A stretch of 64,000 bases of DNA from Enterobacteriaceae bacterium B14 (GCA_000307305.1 DF158884.1:81540-145539); one strand, 5' to 3'; shown: positions 31,143 to 40,625, counted from the first letter of the stretch. Made by a program: numbers and translations. The notes: generated by a model from the sequence alone, not told the origin.

Positions 31143-32264
31143 ATGAATATTTATCAACGGTTAGGTTTAAAACGGGTGATTAACGCCTGCGGTAAAATGA
31201 CCATTCTTGGTGTCTCTTCCGTTAGCGCTGAAGTGACGAAGGCCACCTCCGAAGCAGCGACGTCCTTCGTGGAGATCGACGCACTAGTCGACCGTGTAGG
31301 TGAGTTAGTGTCCACTTACACTGGGGCAGAAGATAGCTACGTCACCTCTTGCGCTTCCGCAGGGATAGCCATTGCTGTCGCCGCCGCTATCACTGAAGGC
31401 GAGTTGGATTTAGTGGTCAATCTGCCCGATAGCCAAGGGTTGGCGAATCAAATTGTGATGCTCCGTGGTCACAATATTGATTACGGCGCACCTATCACCA
31501 CCGCCATCCGTCTCGGTGGCGGGAAGGTGGTTGAAGTGGGGCAAAGTAACCTCTCTGCCCTTTGGCAGTTGGAAAAAGCCATTACCCCAGAAACAGCGGC
31601 ACTGCTGTATGTGAAATCACATCACTGTGTACAAAAAGGGATGGTGGCACTGAGTGATTTCGTGGCACTGGCGAAAGAACACCAACTGCCCCTCATCGTT
31701 GATGCCGCTGCCGAAGAAGATCTGCGTGCCTATGTTGCCGCAGGTGCTTCAATGGTGATTTATAGCGGAGCGAAGGCGCTAGATGCGCCGACCTCCGGTT
31801 TTATCACTGGCGACCGTCATTGGATAGCTTGCTGTAAAGCGCAACACCACGGTATTGCTCGTGCCATGAAGATTGGCAAAGAGAATATGGTTGGTCTCGT
31901 CACTGCATTAGAGCGCTATTTACATCATCAGGACTGGAGCAAACAGTTGCCAGAACTGGAAGCGGTAGCCCATGACATCACCACTCTTCACGGTTTTCAG
32001 GCAGATATTGAGCAAGATGAAGCGGGCAGAGCCATCTATCGTATTCGTGTAAAAGTGTTATCAGAGCAACTCGGACACGATGCCCGCGAAGTTGAAGAAA
32101 TGCTACGCACAGGCAATATTGCCATTTATACCCGCAAATACTTTCTGCATCAGGGGGTTTTCAGTATCGACCCCCGCGCGTTGCAGGGAGATGAGCTATC
32201 GCTGATTGTGCAGCGTCTACGCGAGATCAGTCTGCAATCGGAGAACAAACATGCAACGCATTAA
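31143..32264 (+). CDS. dgaE: D-glucosaminate-6-phosphate ammonia-lyase, PLP-dependent (DgaE)
   Basis: This 373-residue fold-type I PLP enzyme is related to SelA. The motif VINACGKMTILGVSSVS opens the protein, YVTSCASAGIAIAVAAA forms the phosphate-binding region, and Lys211 in IYSGAKALDAPTSG is the expected Schiff-base lysine. In Salmonella the equivalent enzyme converts D-glucosaminate-6-phosphate to 2-keto-3-deoxygluconate-6-phosphate and ammonia. I chose the ATG at 31143 over a GTG one codon earlier. The 3' end overlaps the dgaF start by 14 bp. Confidence 0.87.
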   Translation: MNIYQRLGLKRVINACGKMTILGVSSVSAEVTKATSEAATSFVEIDALVDRVGELVSTYTGAEDSYVTSCASAGIAIAVAAAITEGELDLVVNLPDSQGLANQIVMLRGHNIDYGAPITTAIRLGGGKVVEVGQSNLSALWQLEKAITPETAALLYVKSHHCVQKGMVALSDFVALAKEHQLPLIVDAAAEEDLRAYVAAGASMVIYSGAKALDAPTSGFITGDRHWIACCKAQHHGIARAMKIGKENMVGLVTALERYLHHQDWSKQLPELEAVAHDITTLHGFQADIEQDEAGRAIYRIRVKVLSEQLGHDAREVEEMLRTGNIAIYTRKYFLHQGVFSIDPRALQGDELSLIVQRLREISLQSENKHATH

Positions 32265-32997
32265 TTTTTATCGCCAAAAAGTCGCAATAAACGTGTTAGC
32301 AAAAGATATCGCCAATGCACAACAGATTATGGTTGCTTCGAAAGGCCATGCTGCGGTGGGCGTACTCTCTGCACAGTTTCGTGACGTGGAAGAAGGCGTA
32401 GCCGAAGTTAAACGTTGGATGGAAGTTATTCCGTCTGTCTCAGTTGGTCTTGGCGCAGGTTCGCCTTCCCAGTTTTATAAAGCAGCGATGATCGCGGCAG
32501 AAACAGCGCCAGCGCACGTTAACCAAACGTTCACCGGCAGCGGTTTTGCAGCAGGTGCGCTCGCTGCGAAAGGGATTGCGACAACCCGCATCAACTCACT
32601 GATCTCGCCAACGGGGATTCCAGGAAAAGTCATCATCTCTACAGGTGTAGCTGGTAGCCAAGGCGAACCCGCGATAGTAAGCACTGACTGTGCGGTACGC
32701 ATGATGCTAGACCTTGGCGCTCATGCTGCGAAATTCTTCCCTATGGGTGGCATGAAATCGCTGCCAGAGCTCAAAGTGCTAGCGGAAAGTTGCGTTCGTA
32801 ACGGCATGATGATGATTGAGCCAACCGGCGGCATTGACCTAGACAACTTCCGCCCTATTCTGGAAACCTGTTTAGAGGCTGGCGTTGCGCAAGTAATGCC
32901 GCACGTCTATAGCTCGATTATCGACCCGCAAACGGGGGAAACCCGTCCTGCTGATATTGAGCAGTTGATAGCAATTATTGAAGATGTGGTTAAGTAA
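32251..32997 (+). CDS. dgaF: 2-keto-3-deoxygluconate-6-phosphate aldolase, DgaF
   Basis: This 248-residue TIM-barrel aldolase of the DgaF family has Lys161 in HAAKFFPMGG as the likely Schiff-base residue and MIEPTGGIDLDNF as a phosphate-binding loop. It splits KDGP to pyruvate and glyceraldehyde-3-phosphate, completing the pathway begun by DgaABCD uptake and DgaE. Its ATG lies inside dgaE (14-bp overlap) with GGAGAA upstream, giving coupled translation. A longer in-frame start would sit deep inside dgaE and add unrelated residues. Confidence 0.87.
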   Translation: MQRINFYRQKVAINVLAKDIANAQQIMVASKGHAAVGVLSAQFRDVEEGVAEVKRWMEVIPSVSVGLGAGSPSQFYKAAMIAAETAPAHVNQTFTGSGFAAGALAAKGIATTRINSLISPTGIPGKVIISTGVAGSQGEPAIVSTDCAVRMMLDLGAHAAKFFPMGGMKSLPELKVLAESCVRNGMMMIEPTGGIDLDNFRPILETCLEAGVAQVMPHVYSSIIDPQTGETRPADIEQLIAIIEDVVK

Positions 32998-33010
32998 TCA
33001 GTGACTTTGT

Positions 33011-33042
33011 TGAATAGAAGTGCTGAAAAGCACTTCTATTCA
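33011..33042. terminator. Perfect 14-bp-arm hairpin at the end of the dga operon
   Basis: Arms TGAATAGAAGTGCT and complement enclose a GAAA loop, 13 bp after the dgaF stop. The element separates the dga operon from the convergent gene at 33070. There is no long T-run on either side, so termination efficiency is uncertain, but placement fits a shared terminator. Confidence 0.65.
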
Positions 33043-33069
33043 CAATGAAATAAACGGCCATGTTTCTGA

Positions 33070-34425
33070 CTACTTGAACCCAACCTCTTCATACGCCAAA
33101 CCAAACTTATTCCCCACCGCCTTCCCATACGTCGGATAAAAGCCAATAAATCGATTATTTTCAGGATCGAAGAGCATTCTTCCCTGATAGTTAATTTCCC
33201 CAATTCTGCGCCAGTTTTTAGCATCATCAGTACTGACTAAATGGTGAATTCTTTGTCCCGTATCTACACGCATCATAAAGAAATGATTGCCAACATATAA
33301 CTGTCTCAGTTCCTTATGCCCTATCTCAAATACTGCCTTAAATGAACCGTCAGAATTCAGCTCATTCAAACTGTAATGGTCCTCTGGTTGCTTATTGAAA
33401 ATAAGATACGTTTTCCCTTCTGCTGACGTTTCTACATTAGTTACCACACCATTAATCCAGCGGATCTCACTGATTTTATTCGCTATCGTATCCACACTGA
33501 TCCGCAATGTTTGGTTGGTAAGATAATACCCATCCTCATTAGAAGAGGGGTGATAGCTGGTGATTTTTAACCATAGATACATCTGCCTAGATTTTGTAAC
33601 GGCCCACTCAATGTTGCCACTCTCAGGCCAGCTATATGGCCTGTCTATATCATTGGTAATATCAATATCATTCTTTGGTAAAAGGATATTTAGGTCAACG
33701 AGTTGCTGCCAATTTTGACCTAGGTCGTCGGTCACATAAAGCCGGTTGTCTGTCATGCCAAACAAACGCCCGTCGTCTTGTAATCGCAATTTGGCAAACG
33801 ATGCGCTGATATTCCCTTTAGCCCCCGGCATCGTAAAATGACTTAACCAACGCCATTGACGCCCACCATCCTCGCTGTAAAAAGCACTCCGACCCTCTCT
33901 ATCTGGCGTGAGGGTTATGATGATGCAACGAGCCTGTGCATTGCAGACTCGGTTTTGTATATGGCCTATCAAACGGGCGCTGACACTGAGCTGTCTGGCG
34001 GTATCCACAATCAAGTGTGAGACGGAAAATGACTGCTTCCCAAAAACGCTACGCTGTATTTTCTTTTCGAGTAACTGTTCGATGTTCACCTTACCGTCGG
34101 GAAACTGTAGGTTGAGCAACGGCGGTTTCTCCTCAGTCAAGAGCGCCTCTTTGGTGAGCGTGTTATCGGCACATCTTAGCCGCTCTTCCTTACAATTGGG
34201 GTTTATGAGTTGTAATTCATCACTCGTCCCAGAGATAAGAATGCCGCCACGATAATGGGCTATACCAAACTCATAGGGGGAAAATTGAATCGCAGGAAAT
34301 CTGTGCTCAGGAGGTGTTTGCCAAACGAGTTTCTCATCGAAATCGGCAATAATAGCCATCCACGAACCTACGGCGAGAAGAACTAATGGAACCATCCGAG
34401 ATATGGGTGATGAAAATGAGAACAT
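33070..34425 (-). CDS. Uncharacterised membrane-anchored Asp-box (BNR) repeat protein
   Basis: A 451-residue protein I cannot name. It has a hydrophobic N-terminal segment at about residues 10-28 that could be a signal anchor or uncleaved signal. The rest is predicted beta-rich, with Asp-box-type motifs SxDxGxxW: SEDGGRQWRW (about 183), TDDLGQNWQQL (about 230) and STDDAKNWRRI (about 408). Such motifs decorate beta-propellers of sialidase/VPS10/YCF48 type; no catalytic residues are evident. Four cysteines cluster in two CX(5-6)C-like pairs in the first 170 residues, suggesting periplasmic disulfides. Its start overlaps the stop of the upstream membrane-protein gene (TAATG), so the two are probably co-translated partners. 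Confidence 0.7.
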   Translation of the reverse strand: MFSFSSPISRMVPLVLLAVGSWMAIIADFDEKLVWQTPPEHRFPAIQFSPYEFGIAHYRGGILISGTSDELQLINPNCKEERLRCADNTLTKEALLTEEKPPLLNLQFPDGKVNIEQLLEKKIQRSVFGKQSFSVSHLIVDTARQLSVSARLIGHIQNRVCNAQARCIIITLTPDREGRSAFYSEDGGRQWRWLSHFTMPGAKGNISASFAKLRLQDDGRLFGMTDNRLYVTDDLGQNWQQLVDLNILLPKNDIDITNDIDRPYSWPESGNIEWAVTKSRQMYLWLKITSYHPSSNEDGYYLTNQTLRISVDTIANKISEIRWINGVVTNVETSAEGKTYLIFNKQPEDHYSLNELNSDGSFKAVFEIGHKELRQLYVGNHFFMMRVDTGQRIHHLVSTDDAKNWRRIGEINYQGRMLFDPENNRFIGFYPTYGKAVGNKFGLAYEEVGFK

Positions 34426-35651
34426 TACGCCACCTCGTTGATAACAATATTCTGGGTGTATTGCTTTCTTAGCTGAATTAGCCTCAACTTCGTTCTATTA
34501 ATCACATCCAGCTTCCCTGATAGCGCAGCCACCGCGCACCTTATCAGTTCGATGAATAGTAAGAAAGAACTGCATATACCTATGCTAAGAAGAGATATCT
34601 CTCCAAAAAATTCTATTAGTTGTCGCCACTCCCACTTGCCAAGAGAGATCCCTTCCTTCCACCAGTCATAGGACATTAAAATTGACATAAACACAGGCAA
34701 GCACAGGCCGATCGCAGCCATCAATTTGTATATAACAAAAAGCTCATGGTGAGTCCCTAACACTGAGCCACTCTTCAGATAGATAGACGCATCCTTTTCA
34801 TTGAACATACCGATAGTGTCGTTATCCTCAGGATTAATCATCAGCTCAATAGGATCATTCTCTGCGAGGAAAAAGGGGTGGTCGTAAAAAAAGAGGGGGT
34901 TTCGCATTTCATGCCGAACGGTTCGGACAAAGTAAAACTCATAGTATCTACGCTGACACTCAAACGTCGCTCTCATGCGGGGGATATGATATCGAGAATT
35001 TACGCTCCCCTTACTTTTATAAGGGCGAACATTGCTTGCTACCCCTTTTACGATAAGTAGCTGCTGTTCCGAGTCATCCTCATTATCCGTGCTTTTTTTG
35101 GCTAATGACGTCGTCATTGCCGCCACCGTTTGCGTTTGGCAGAAAGCAACGTCGCCTTGCTCTACCGCACACAATCCTTTTCGCAACTTACGCCAGCGTG
35201 GGTTGAAGCAAATAAGCAGCCGATGGATACCCAGACAAAAAAAGATCGATGCCGCGAATAGCACAACGGTTTCCACCAACATCAATGACACGGGATAATC
35301 ATTCACCAGCCAAGGTATAGAGAAAAGATAAATACCAAGGGCAAATAAAGGGAATGAAAAAAGTAATTTAAACAGCCCAGGGAGTTTACGTAGCGCCCTT
35401 ATTTTAAGGTCTAGTCCCCCTTTCTCTCTGCTATAAAGCCAGTGCAACCAGTAAGAGCCATCTTTCAATGGGTGGGCACCAACATAGATTTTATCGCCCT
35501 TTTTAAGCTGGTCTAGCAGCTCAGGGTTATTAAACTGATCGCCATAAGTGTAAAAAACAACTCCATCTGCGAATAAACGGTACAGAGGCTTGTCGCTGTC
35601 TCCGTTACTACTACCCTGTTGAAATGTAAGCGCAAAGAAACTGGTCTTCAT
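34425..35651 (-). CDS. Uncharacterised membrane protein coupled to the Asp-box protein
   Basis: A 408-residue protein of unknown function. Residues 1-85 are soluble. Two membrane helices lie at about 92-145, and a soluble domain of some 140 residues (about 150-290) includes QQLLIVKGVASNVRPYKSKG and DPIELMINPEDNDTIGMF. Two more helices (about 305-375) precede a basic C terminus. The soluble domain loosely resembles DUF3592-type repeats (beta-rich, ending in a 'vnPed' turn), which is only a pattern impression. It is the first gene of a two-gene unit with the Asp-box protein (1-nt overlap). The module lies between the slt terminator and the dga operon, in a position occupied in E. coli by trpR and yjjX. 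Confidence 0.68.
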   Translation of the reverse strand: MKTSFFALTFQQGSSNGDSDKPLYRLFADGVVFYTYGDQFNNPELLDQLKKGDKIYVGAHPLKDGSYWLHWLYSREKGGLDLKIRALRKLPGLFKLLFSFPLFALGIYLFSIPWLVNDYPVSLMLVETVVLFAASIFFCLGIHRLLICFNPRWRKLRKGLCAVEQGDVAFCQTQTVAAMTTSLAKKSTDNEDDSEQQLLIVKGVASNVRPYKSKGSVNSRYHIPRMRATFECQRRYYEFYFVRTVRHEMRNPLFFYDHPFFLAENDPIELMINPEDNDTIGMFNEKDASIYLKSGSVLGTHHELFVIYKLMAAIGLCLPVFMSILMSYDWWKEGISLGKWEWRQLIEFFGEISLLSIGICSSFLLFIELIRCAVAALSGKLDVINRTKLRLIQLRKQYTQNIVINEVA

Positions 35652-35704
35652 CCTTTATAGCCTTCATTTTTCCAGACATGAACCTTCAGTATGCCGTAAC
35701 GCTT

Positions 35705-35732
35705 ATAAAAAAGGCAGGGATATTCCCTGCCT
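35705..35732 (-). terminator. Intrinsic terminator of slt
   Basis: On the minus strand the stem AGGCAGGGA/TCCCTGCCT with loop ATA is followed by a run of T. It begins 24 bp past the slt stop codon. Confidence 0.92.
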
Positions 35733-35756
35733 CACTCGCTTAATCTTTAGACAATA

Positions 35757-37685
35757 CTAATAGCGACGATTCCACTCCGCATCCGTTAACAAATTCGTCT
35801 GGCGGTTCATAAAGTGGCGATAGAACACATCGTATGCCAGTACGTTCTTCACATACCCGCGTGTCTCATTGAACGGGATACTTTCGATAAATGCGATGGC
35901 ATCAATTCGCCCAGCGCTATTGCCTTGCCACGTGTTAACGCGAGAAGGCCCAGCATTATAAGCCGCACTAGAGAAGATACGGTTGTTGCCGAAGTTTTGA
36001 TAAACGTGATCAAGATAGCTAGTGCCAATCTCAATGTTCTTCGCAGGATCTAGCAGTTGGCTACTGTTGGAGTAACCACTTATCCCAAACATCTTCACAG
36101 TCTGATCGGCTGTCTTAGGCATCACCTGCATCAAACCTGCCGCACCTGCTGGCGAGCGAGCCTGTGGATTCCATGCGCTTTCTTGGCGAGCTACCGCCAT
36201 GGCATAAGATGGCGTAATGCTCTTAGTCTGAGTTCTCATATTGAACTCGTTTTCCCATGCTAATGGGAAACGCTCTTGTAGGTGATCCCACAGTTTCGCT
36301 GTAATCGTCGCCTGTACGCTGAGATCTGCCCATTGCTGCTCATAAGCGTAACGGGCAAGGGCTTCCTGTTGTGAAGGTGTGACACTTTTCACTAGGCCTA
36401 TCCACTCGCTGCGAGCCAGATTATCTAGGCTCCAGTACATCAGTTCACGGATACGTAAGATCTCTGGGCGCTGTGTCAGTTGCTGATCAGGGCGCGCCGC
36501 TTCATTCATCTTGATGGGATAAACCACCTTCAGCTTCTGCGCTGCTGCCATTGGGTAGAAGCCGCGCTTATTCATCAGCTCACGCAACAGGGATTCACCC
36601 TCTTGATACTGGCTGCCTTCCATCATCACAACTGCTCGCCAGTAGACCCACTCGTCTTTACTGGTGGCTCCTGTAGGCAATTTTTCCATCCATTTAGCCA
36701 GATCGTTGCGGTCACCCGAACCTAAAGCCATACGAACGCGACGTTCGATTAGGCCTTCATCCTGAGTACGCGCGGTAACGCTATCACGCCAGTCAGCCTG
36801 CTCTGCGGTCGCCCCTGTGCCCATCCAGCGCCATGCAATAATATCTTCCAGCTTTTGCCTGTCACTTGGGTTCATCTGCTGAGAACTCACAAGACTAGGA
36901 ATGATAGAGCGCGCTTTCATCGCATCTTGTCGCGCAAAGCGAGAAAAAGCCAGTTGGGTGATTTCACGGGTAAAACCAGTAGCGCCAACGCTGCGAGCGA
37001 AATTTTCAATATTCGCAGGGTTGCTTTGCAGTGCCAGTAAAGAGGAGCTCATCGTGTGGTAATCACTCGGTAGCTGGTTCGCTAAATGCGTAATCAGCCC
37101 ACTATTCCCCTCTTTAAAGGCGAGTTTCAGACGCTCAAGCGTTACTGAAGCACTTTGTTTGCCTGCTGATTGCCATACAGAGAACAGCTTATCGCAGCTC
37201 GCAGGTAAGGATTTACCCGTTAGCCAAATATCGCCAGCGCCCTGCCATGCCTCTTGTTGCTGGCCGGTAGACCACTTGGCGTAGTAGTAGTTACAACGAG
37301 CAGCGATAGGCTCTGGTGCCTCAGGGCTGAATGTGAGCAACGTGCTCCAATCTTCACGGCGTGCCAGTTCGTTAACAAAATCCACTGTCAGTTTTTTTGT
37401 CAGAGGCAGCGTAGGATGGCGAGTAATAAAATCTGTTGCAGAGCCCGCAGAGAGCAGCGTCATCTCTTGCGTTAGCCAGCGGTACTCTAGATAAGGATAA
37501 AGCGGATAATCTTCCAGTGTCGGCATGACATTGCTAACCGTCGACATATCTTTACTATCCCATGCTGTTTTTACCTGCTGATAGCGCTGGCGCTGCTCAG
37601 TAAGTGAATCAGCAAGACCAGAAAACGATACGCCAGCCAAACATATCCCTGCTACAACATTGTGCCATATATCAACTTTGGCCAT
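35757..37685 (-). CDS. slt: Soluble lytic murein transglycosylase Slt70
   Basis: This 642-residue periplasmic enzyme (E. coli 645) has a Sec signal of about 25 residues. An alpha-helical superhelical ring (about 27-460) and linker follow. The C-terminal lysozyme-like GH23 domain carries the catalytic Glu at about residue 501 in AVARQESAWNPQARS, followed by GAAGLMQVMP and SSAAYNAGPSRV. It cleaves glycan strands, leaving 1,6-anhydro-MurNAc ends. In E. coli trpR follows slt; here a terminator follows and trpR is absent. It is divergent from ettA. Confidence 0.97.
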   Translation of the reverse strand: MAKVDIWHNVVAGICLAGVSFSGLADSLTEQRQRYQQVKTAWDSKDMSTVSNVMPTLEDYPLYPYLEYRWLTQEMTLLSAGSATDFITRHPTLPLTKKLTVDFVNELARREDWSTLLTFSPEAPEPIAARCNYYYAKWSTGQQQEAWQGAGDIWLTGKSLPASCDKLFSVWQSAGKQSASVTLERLKLAFKEGNSGLITHLANQLPSDYHTMSSSLLALQSNPANIENFARSVGATGFTREITQLAFSRFARQDAMKARSIIPSLVSSQQMNPSDRQKLEDIIAWRWMGTGATAEQADWRDSVTARTQDEGLIERRVRMALGSGDRNDLAKWMEKLPTGATSKDEWVYWRAVVMMEGSQYQEGESLLRELMNKRGFYPMAAAQKLKVVYPIKMNEAARPDQQLTQRPEILRIRELMYWSLDNLARSEWIGLVKSVTPSQQEALARYAYEQQWADLSVQATITAKLWDHLQERFPLAWENEFNMRTQTKSITPSYAMAVARQESAWNPQARSPAGAAGLMQVMPKTADQTVKMFGISGYSNSSQLLDPAKNIEIGTSYLDHVYQNFGNNRIFSSAAYNAGPSRVNTWQGNSAGRIDAIAFIESIPFNETRGYVKNVLAYDVFYRHFMNRQTNLLTDAEWNRRY

Positions 37686-38007
37686 TCTTTCTCTATCCTC
37701 TTATATTCAGCTTCTGCTCAATTTTCCTAGACCAGAAGAGTGCTCATTGAACACAATAAAATGAAGGCTGTTTCAAACTCAAAACAAAACCAGATGACAC
37801 ATAGACATCTTATTTGATGATTTATTCAAAAAAATTACAAAATCCTAGCATTCATACCCATGAAAATAAGAAAAATCTCAATTATCAGGCAACTCGCTAA
37901 CAGAGTGCTGCGAGCTCTGGGATAAGATTCGAAAACGGGCTAAACTCCCTACCCAATAATTTAGGGTAAAAAAACACAACAAATACTTTAATGAGGCTTA
38001 GAACATA
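37686..38007. promoter_or_regulatory. Divergent slt/ettA intergenic region
   Basis: This 322-bp, AT-rich gap should hold promoters for both genes. A small CCCTA/TAGGG hairpin followed by seven A lies about 50 bp before ettA. I could not assign individual promoter boxes with confidence, and no gene is visible. Confidence 0.4.
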
Positions 38008-39675
38008 GTGGCTCAATACGTCTATACCATGCACCGCGTTGGGAAAGTTGTCCCACCAAAGCGGCATATTCTGAAAAATATCTCTCTGAGTTTCTTCCCA
38101 GGCGCAAAAATTGGCGTATTGGGTTTGAACGGTGCCGGTAAATCAACGCTGCTGCGTATCATGGCAGGCATTGATACCGATATTGAAGGGGAAGCTCGCC
38201 CACAACCTGGCATCAAAATTGGCTATCTTCCACAGGAGCCGAAGCTTAATTTAGAGCAGACTGTACGTGAAGCTGTAGAAGAAGCCGTCGGCGAAGTAAA
38301 AAATGCACTCAACCGTTTGGATGAAGTGTATGCCGCCTACGCTGACCCTGAAGCCGATTTCGATAAACTGGCGAAAGAGCAAGGCCAGTTAGAAGCCATT
38401 ATTCAATCTCACGATGGCCATAATCTGGATAACCAACTAGAGCGTGCCGCCGATGCGCTGCGCCTGCCAGCATGGGATGCCAAAATCGTGAATCTGTCCG
38501 GTGGTGAAAGACGCCGTGTCGCTATCTGTAAGCTGCTGCTGGAAAAACCAGACATGCTGCTGCTCGACGAGCCAACCAACCACCTTGATGCAGAATCTGT
38601 CGCGTGGTTAGAGCGCTTCCTGCATGACTACGAAGGCACTGTTGTGGCAATTACCCATGACCGTTACTTCCTCGATAACGTGGCTGGCTGGATTCTGGAG
38701 CTGGATCGCGGCGAGGGTATTCCTTGGGAAGGTAATTACTCCTCATGGCTTGAGCAGAAAGACCAGCGCTTGGCGCAGGAAGCCTCTTCCGAAGCCGCTC
38801 GTCGTAAATCTATCGAGAAAGAGCTGGAGTGGGTTCGTCAAAATCCAAAAGGCCGCCAAGCAAAAGGCAAGGCGCGTCTGGCTCGCTTTGAAGAACTTAA
38901 CAACGTCGAGTACCAAAAACGTAACGAAACCAGCGAACTGTTCATTCCACCTGGAACCCGCTTGGGTGACAAAGTACTGGAAGTGAAGAATGTCACTAAA
39001 TCTTACGGCGACCGCGTACTGATCGACGATCTCTCTTTTAGCATTCCTAAAGGGGCTATCGTCGGGATTATCGGCCCGAACGGCGCAGGTAAATCTACGC
39101 TGTTCCGTATGCTTTCCGGTCAAGAACAACCCGATTCAGGTGATATCTCACTAGGTGATACCGTTGTTCTTGCCTCTGTCGATCAGTTCCGCGACAGCAT
39201 GGACAACAGCAAAACCGTCTGGGAAGAAGTGTCCGGCGGTCAGGACATCATGAAGATCGGTAACTTTGAACTGCCAAGCCGTGCCTATGTGGGCCGCTTT
39301 AACTTCAAAGGCACTGATCAAGGCAAACGTGTCGGTGAGCTATCTGGAGGTGAGCGTGGTCGTCTGCATCTGGCGAAGCTGTTGCAGGTAGGTGGTAACA
39401 TGCTGCTGCTCGATGAGCCAACCAACGACCTCGATATCGAAACCCTGCGTGCGTTAGAAAACGCCCTACTGGAGTTCCCTGGTTGCGCCATGGTTATTTC
39501 CCATGACCGTTGGTTCCTCGACCGTATCGCAACACATATTCTCGATTACGTTGATGAAGGTAAGGTGGAGTTCTTCGAAGGTAACTTTACCGAATACGAA
39601 GAGTGGAAGAAGCGCACGATGGGCGCGGAAGCACTGGAACCACACCGCATGAAATACAAACGTATGACCAAATAA
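38008..39675 (+). CDS. ettA: Energy-dependent translational throttle ABC-F protein EttA
   Basis: At 555 residues it is identical in length to E. coli EttA and very similar throughout. It has two ABC domains: Walker A GLNGAGKST and GPNGAGKST, and signature LSGGE in both halves. The arm and P-site tRNA-interacting linker region is rich in charged residues (about 240-320, with KSIEKELEWVRQNPKG). EttA binds the ribosomal E site and gates entry into the elongation cycle according to the ADP/ATP ratio. Translation starts at GTG (VAQYVYTMHRVGK), the conserved N terminus. Confidence 0.98.
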   Translation: MAQYVYTMHRVGKVVPPKRHILKNISLSFFPGAKIGVLGLNGAGKSTLLRIMAGIDTDIEGEARPQPGIKIGYLPQEPKLNLEQTVREAVEEAVGEVKNALNRLDEVYAAYADPEADFDKLAKEQGQLEAIIQSHDGHNLDNQLERAADALRLPAWDAKIVNLSGGERRRVAICKLLLEKPDMLLLDEPTNHLDAESVAWLERFLHDYEGTVVAITHDRYFLDNVAGWILELDRGEGIPWEGNYSSWLEQKDQRLAQEASSEAARRKSIEKELEWVRQNPKGRQAKGKARLARFEELNNVEYQKRNETSELFIPPGTRLGDKVLEVKNVTKSYGDRVLIDDLSFSIPKGAIVGIIGPNGAGKSTLFRMLSGQEQPDSGDISLGDTVVLASVDQFRDSMDNSKTVWEEVSGGQDIMKIGNFELPSRAYVGRFNFKGTDQGKRVGELSGGERGRLHLAKLLQVGGNMLLLDEPTNDLDIETLRALENALLEFPGCAMVISHDRWFLDRIATHILDYVDEGKVEFFEGNFTEYEEWKKRTMGAEALEPHRMKYKRMTK

Positions 39676-39698
39676 GTCGTGTGTGATGTATTGTGGAA

Positions 39699-39725
39699 AA
39701 TGGCCCAGAAACGGGCCATTTTTTA
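39699..39725 (+). terminator. Intrinsic terminator of ettA
   Basis: The stem AATGGCCC/GGGCCATT with an AGAAAC-type loop is followed by a T-run, ending 7 bp before the convergent LysR gene. It is likely to act from both sides. Confidence 0.9.
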
Positions 39726-39731
39726 TGGTTG

Positions 39732-40625
39732 TTAGTCTAAACCTACAAACAGTGGATGTTGCACCACAAGACGGATGAAACAATCCAATGCTGAGGAGTT
39801 CAGTTTGCGACTAGGGTAGACTAGATAAATATCGTTTCCCTCAACATTCCAATCGGTAAGAACCGGAACCAATGTGCCTTCAGCGATGGCATCAGCACAG
39901 AGAAAATAGGGTAACAGCGTGATCCCCGCCCCCGCCCGAACACATTCACGGGCATAGAGCAGGTTATCAGTGATATGCATTCTAGGAAGCTGATAGCGAT
40001 ATACATCATCGCCTTGCCATAACGTCCACTCTCCCCATGCACGATGTGCGATACAGGGGTGTGCTGCTAGCTGTTTTGGATGCGTTAACGCAACATGTTG
40101 GGCAATATACTCGGCAGAAGCCACCATATGGCGTACTGAATGGCCTAGCTTGCGACCAATAAGAGAAGAGTCCTTTGGTTTACCGGTGCGTAAAGCCACA
40201 TCGAATCCCTCAGAAACTAAGTCTTTCACTGAATCAGACACCAGAATTTCTAACGAAACCTCTGGATACTGGCGTTGAAAATCCGTCGTTAACTGCGCTA
40301 ATAGTGTCGCCGCAATCCCCGCAGGGGCAGTAATGCGCAGCCGTCCACTGGGATTATCCCGTAACCGCTGGATAGCTAATTCTGCCTTCTCTGATGCCTG
40401 TAGCATTTCACGGCAGTGCACGACATAGCACTCACCTGCACAAGTCAGGCTTAGTTGTCGGGTCGTCCGATTCAACAGCCTTAAACCAAGGCTCTGTTCG
40501 AGTTGGCTTATTCGCTGGCTTACACTCGATTTTGGTAGCGCTGCACGCTGTGCGGCAGCGGTAAAACTGCCACACTCTACAACCAGTGCAAATAACGCCA
40601 TATCCTGCAATTGCTTGAACACCAT
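39732..40625 (-). CDS. LysR-family transcriptional regulator
   Basis: This 297-residue LysR protein has its helix-turn-helix at about residues 5-62 (FTAAAQRAALPKSSVSQRIS, then LGLRLLNRTTRQLSLT) and a substrate-binding domain from about 90. The RQLSLT and RLRITAP segments are typical of the large CrgA/DmlR-like subgroup. It is divergent from a zinc-type alcohol dehydrogenase/quinone oxidoreductase gene across 100 bp, a common pairing in proteobacteria in which the regulator controls the oxidoreductase. Both lie between ettA and nadR, which are adjacent in E. coli, so the pair looks like an insertion. Confidence 0.85.
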   Translation of the reverse strand: MVFKQLQDMALFALVVECGSFTAAAQRAALPKSSVSQRISQLEQSLGLRLLNRTTRQLSLTCAGECYVVHCREMLQASEKAELAIQRLRDNPSGRLRITAPAGIAATLLAQLTTDFQRQYPEVSLEILVSDSVKDLVSEGFDVALRTGKPKDSSLIGRKLGHSVRHMVASAEYIAQHVALTHPKQLAAHPCIAHRAWGEWTLWQGDDVYRYQLPRMHITDNLLYARECVRAGAGITLLPYFLCADAIAEGTLVPVLTDWNVEGNDIYLVYPSRKLNSSALDCFIRLVVQHPLFVGLD

